Source: Ettlia oleoabundans
Lineage: Eukaryota; Chlorophyta; Chlorophyceae; Chlamydomonadales
Assembly (NCBI GenBank): GCA_019693395.1
Contig: JAAMXP010000386.1
Location: 1 to 26,617, forward strand
Direction of reading: 5' to 3'
DNA length: 26,617 bases
Made by a program: the position numbers and the translations under genes. The notes beneath the pieces are model-generated. The model worked only from the letters and a program-made list of their open reading frames with translations, did no database searches and was not told the DNA's origin. This document shows, piece after piece, positions 20,312 through 26,617 of the stretch. Position 1 is the first letter of the stretch. The number at the start of each line of letters is the position of its first letter.

Positions 20312-23050
20312 ATGGCTGCCGCCGCTGTAGCCCAGGAGGCGCAAGCGGCACTGGAGGCCATTGATCATGCATCCTCATGCTCTATTTGCCATGATGCCTA
20401 CGACACGCCATTGCTGTTGCGTGGCTGTGGTGAGTACTGCGGCAGTGAGCAGGTCAATTGAGGTGCCAACAAGCAGTCGTACTGGGCCCTCGTATGCTTT
20501 GAAGGGCTCACTTCTTCAACTACTTTCTATGTTTCTTGCAGGCCACACGTTTTGCAGCAGCTGCATCAGGCACAGCCTGGCGTTCCAGGAAAAAACTGGG
20601 CCTCCCAGTTGCCCAACCTGCCGGTAAGGGAGCTACACAGTCAACGGCAGCGCTTAGCTTGCTTCCCTTTCGATTTGGGTGCATACCACTCCATGCATTG
20701 TCATTTGCTTACTCTTCTATTGCGCGTTTAATTGCAGCAAGCCATGCGATGCACGAGATCTGCAGTTGAACACAGCTTTGAGAGAAGTCTTGCAGGCATA
20801 TGCGGCCGCGCGGCCCTCCTTGCTGGTGCTTATTGACGAGCAGCGGCAAGCAACGGTGGCAGTGGCAGCCGTCACACAGCAGCAAGAGCAGCAAGAGCAG
20901 CAGCAAAAGCAGCAGCAGCAGCAGCAGCAGCGTGGTCGGAAGGGGGGTAGAAGGCAGCAGAAGGTCGCGCAGCTCGGTGGTACACACCAACCGCAGGAAG
21001 AGGCAGCCTGTGGCAGCATGTCCACACGACAGCGCACGCGCTCTGCTTTATATAGGGCGGCACCGCAGGGCAGGTTGCAGGCAGGGAATGGCGGCAGTGA
21101 AGGGTATGTATGTGTGGTGGAAGATGGCAACAGCCCACACGCTAGCAGCACAGAGGAGGCCAGCAGCATGGGCGGTGATTGTAGCAGCAGTAACGCCGGC
21201 AGCAGCCAGGAGGAGGACAGTGCAAGCTTAGAGGAAGACAGCCCCTCCCCCAAACGGCAGCGTCGGTCACGCGGCCAATCCCAGATCCGTGGGCGTGCAG
21301 CAACAGACATGAAGGAGCTCCAAGGCCCCCAACGCAGCGCAGATGCTGAAACAGCGGGGGCAGCAGCAGATACCCCATCGGGCTTTGTTCGCTGCCCTGT
21401 GTGCAGGTGCGCATATTCACCTGTTTGCAGGCTGCCTATAGCATCCCTCAAACTCTCACCCAGCCAGTACGTTCTCTGGAGCACTTCTGCATCAGATGCT
21501 TTCGCAGTAGCTTGACGTTTTCTCTGTTTACTGTGCAGCCGCTCAATTCCTGCCTTCTACATCAACTCACATGTGGACTTGTGCCTGGCCAGCAACGGGG
21601 GTGGATCAACAGCAGTCAACCAACTGGACACAGCGGCACCAACACATCCAGGAGGCAGCGGCAGCAACCAAGCGGCACGCGGCTCATCGTTGGCAGGTCA
21701 TCCCACAGCGCAGCCTGAGAAGCCGTTTCAGCCGCTGCCGGTACCTACCAAGATTGTGCCAAGCCTCGCTAGCGAAAAGGCCCTTAAGCAGTTGATGAAG
21801 AAGTATGCATTGCCCACTGATGGAAAGAAGAAGGTGAGTCAAACTGCTCAAGAGGTGCTATTGGATATGCTGAGGGCAAAGAGAGCCCAGTATTGCCACT
21901 GCCGATGAGTCTTTGTTCAGGACCACGATTGATGAGAGATGAGCCCTCCCCATTGGTGGCTGCCCAACGTCAAGTTGGGTGGATAATTTTGCATCAGTAT
22001 AGTCCACTGCAGCAAATCCACCTCCATGCTTGCTTTCTTGTTCACCAACACAGGAGCTGCTGGAGCGGTATGGTAAAATGCGGTTGGCGGTGGAAATGGC
22101 CAATGACAAGCAGGTGCTACCACTTTATGTGCATGTCCCGCTGTGTTTTGTTGTGGGAATGGTTGCGTTCATAATGGGCAGCACACTGCTTCAAGCCCCA
22201 CATTGGACACTGGCTGGGATGCCCCCAGCAGTTGGGCAACTGCTCTCTTGGTTGCAGCCTTTGTGTCTGTCTGTGTGCAGCCGCGCGGTCCTGCCATGTT
22301 GTTCAGCGTTCAACGCATGAATTAAGCGAGTAAGTGGAGGCCTGTGCTATCTGCTCATTAAATTTGCAGGAGCGCACCAGCTACGAGCGGCTGGCCAAGC
22401 GGATCACGCAGCAGGAGCGGCAGAGTGCAGCACTGAAGATGTTGTCGGGAGCCAAGCAGCACCAGCAGCCAGCAGCTCAACCAGCTGTGCCACCTGCACC
22501 AGCCAGTGCTGCGGGTATAGCGTCAACAGCGAAAGGAGGGGTGGTGGATGCCGCTACAGATGGCATGCATGCAGGCGGTGATGTGGTGCAGTTTGGGTGC
22601 AGCTGGAAGAAACTTGCTGCAATCACACGCAGACGCGATGCTGCCAGGAAGGCAACCAGGCAGGCTGGGTCTGCTTCCGCAGCCGCAGACCTTTGCCAGC
22701 ACCAGCAACCGGCATTGACGACGCAGGGCGGCATAGAAGAGCTGCAAGCTGTGCGTGGCGACAGCGGCGAGGCGGCAGCAGCACCGATGGTGGAACAGCG
22801 GCCTGCTGCGCTTAATAGTGGCGCGGACAATGCCAGTTGGGGAGACTGCCACGAGGAAGATGGATCAGCATGGGAAGAGCTGCCGCTGTCACAAGCACAG
22901 GAACCTGTATGGAGGGAGCGCTTCCAGCCCCACCACAAGCAAGAGCAGCATGAGCAAGAGCAGCAGCAACCCAACAGCCAACCACAGCCGGTATGGCCAG
23001 TTGAAAGCTGCCTTAGGGAGCAGCAACAGCAGCAGCGGGAAGAGTTGTGA
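20312..23050 (+). CDS. RAD18: RAD18-like E3 ubiquitin ligase of post-replication repair
   Basis: RAD18 works with the E2 RAD6 to monoubiquitinate PCNA at stalled forks. Exons: 20312-20429, 20542-20623, 20738-21406, 21539-21833, 22054-22113 and 22370-23050, in phase, 634 residues. The N-terminal C3HC4 RING spans residues 23-67 (CSIC, GHTFCSSC, CPTCR). A UBZ4 zinc finger follows near 286-306 (CPVCSRSIPAFYINSHVDLC: CxxC, then HxxxC), then a SAP-like DNA-binding segment (KALKQLMKKYALPTDGKKKE, YGKMRLAVEMAND). The order RING-UBZ4-SAP is diagnostic for RAD18. Low-complexity inserts are a polyQ run after the RING and Ser/Glu-rich stretches; the last 200 residues are Ala/Gln-rich with no known domain. 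SCS-IC starts soon after ATG, supporting the chosen start. Confidence 0.9.
20877..20930 (+). repeat. CAG-rich polyglutamine tract in RAD18
   Basis: Eighteen codons of CAG with a few CAA, GAG and AAG, ending in seven pure CAG codons, followed by a basic RGRKGGRRQQK segment. It is in frame and lies between the RING and UBZ4. The long minus-strand open frames here are its shadow. Confidence 0.9.
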
Positions 23051-23644
23051 GGGACAGGGATTTGTGAACTTTCGGATGTGAATTCAAAGAAAGTTGTGCG
23101 TATCTATGCATAGCCTCGGTACAGGTTGTGTGGTGTGCCACCCTGATGGAGGGCCTCCACTAGAACTGGACGTTGGTGTGGGTTAGAGTCTTGTGGCAGA
23201 ATACTTCAGGGCAGACTCATTCGTGAAAGCTAGGTAGCCACGGGTGCGCCTTCAGGACTGGTGCCAAACTGCACGTGGAGGGCGACGGTGTTCTCTTGGC
23301 TCGCCGGATACCGCAGAATCAACTACAATCCACTCTGCAACATACGAATCCTATTACGCTGTGATCCAGTCCAAAATGGAAAGCCACCTGGCAGATAGCC
23401 CTTATCGGAAGCACCCTCAACCCGGCAGACATATTGATTGATACCACGGCTACCCTTATAATCCTTGCTGCTTCTTGAACAGCACATCTTACATAAAACG
23501 TACGTTCGCTTCACACCCTGCCAATTTGGCGCATCTGCTTGCCACCCGACGACTGTGCTGCCCCTGGGCCCCCTCCTTGCAGCGCGAGCACGGCTCCACG
23601 CCTTTAAGCAACCAGCAGAGTTCTCCTCCCTATCCTGCCCGCAG
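23051..23644. other. RAD18 3' region and POR promoter/5' UTR
   Basis: No gene supported. The RAD18 stop is at 23048-23050 and the POR ATG at 23645. No TGTAA was seen. The sequence cctgcccgcag directly before the POR ATG looks like a splice acceptor, so a 5' UTR intron is possible. Confidence 0.5.
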
Positions 23645-26574
<2,930 letters not shown>

Positions 26575-26617
26575 GTGAGCCTGTGGGTGTATGAGTGTAT
26601 GTGTGGGTGATGAAGGG

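Noticed and set aside
20717..21484. Long minus-strand open frames rich in Cys, Ser and Leu
   Set aside because: They are the reverse complement of the CAG-rich RAD18 exon; poly-Leu, poly-Cys and poly-Ala are what CTG/TGC/GCT runs give.
22477..22974. 165-codon minus-strand open frame
   Set aside because: Shadow of the last RAD18 exon, which is in phase with the rest of the gene and ends at a proper stop.
18540..23640. tRNA genes or other structured RNA in the intergenic stretches
   Set aside because: No cloverleaf-like arrangement or A/B box pair was recognised by eye; a tRNAscan-SE or Rfam search would decide.

Overview
The window is nuclear DNA of a green alga, probably a core chlorophyte; the class cannot be fixed from sequence alone. 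The evidence is two nucleus-encoded plastid proteins with N-terminal transit peptides (ribosomal protein L24 and light-dependent protochlorophyllide oxidoreductase), many short introns (about 60 in six genes) with GT-AG and some GC-AG ends, CAG-rich polyglutamine tracts, the UGUAA-type 3' signal of chlorophytes, and an IRE1 whose kinase is of plant type. Nothing prokaryotic, viral or transposon-like was recognised.

Layout, left to right. RPL24 (minus, its 3' end off the left edge) is divergent from CUL4 (plus, 1745-6464) across about 220 bp. CUL4 converges tail to tail on a long IRE1 gene (minus, 13482 to 6581). IRE1 has an ER signal peptide, PQQ-like luminal repeats, a transmembrane helix, a kinase, a KEN ribonuclease domain, and then an extra C-terminal tail ending in two CCCH zinc fingers. 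IRE1 is divergent from a WDR70-type WD40 gene (plus, from about 14875 to 18539) across 1.4 kb whose content is not resolved. About 1 kb with no supported gene follows, then a tentative small membrane-protein gene (minus, about 19588-20230) divergent from RAD18 (plus, 20312-23050: RING, UBZ4, SAP). The window ends in POR (plus, from 23645), which lacks its last exon(s).

Exon borders were worked out by eye from splice motifs, reading phase and family conservation. In every main gene the listed exons join into an uninterrupted frame. The uncertain places are the CUL4 start, the WDR70 start, and two IRE1 junctions (the 3' end of exon 3 and the exon 19/20 junction).

Functionally the window holds two plastid genes (translation and chlorophyll synthesis), the ER-stress sensor, and three genes linked to ubiquitin and DNA repair: the CRL4 scaffold CUL4, the CRL4-associated WD40 protein WDR70, and RAD18, the E3 ligase for PCNA. 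Two observations stand out: the IRE1-CCCH fusion, and the close linkage of CUL4, WDR70 and RAD18.
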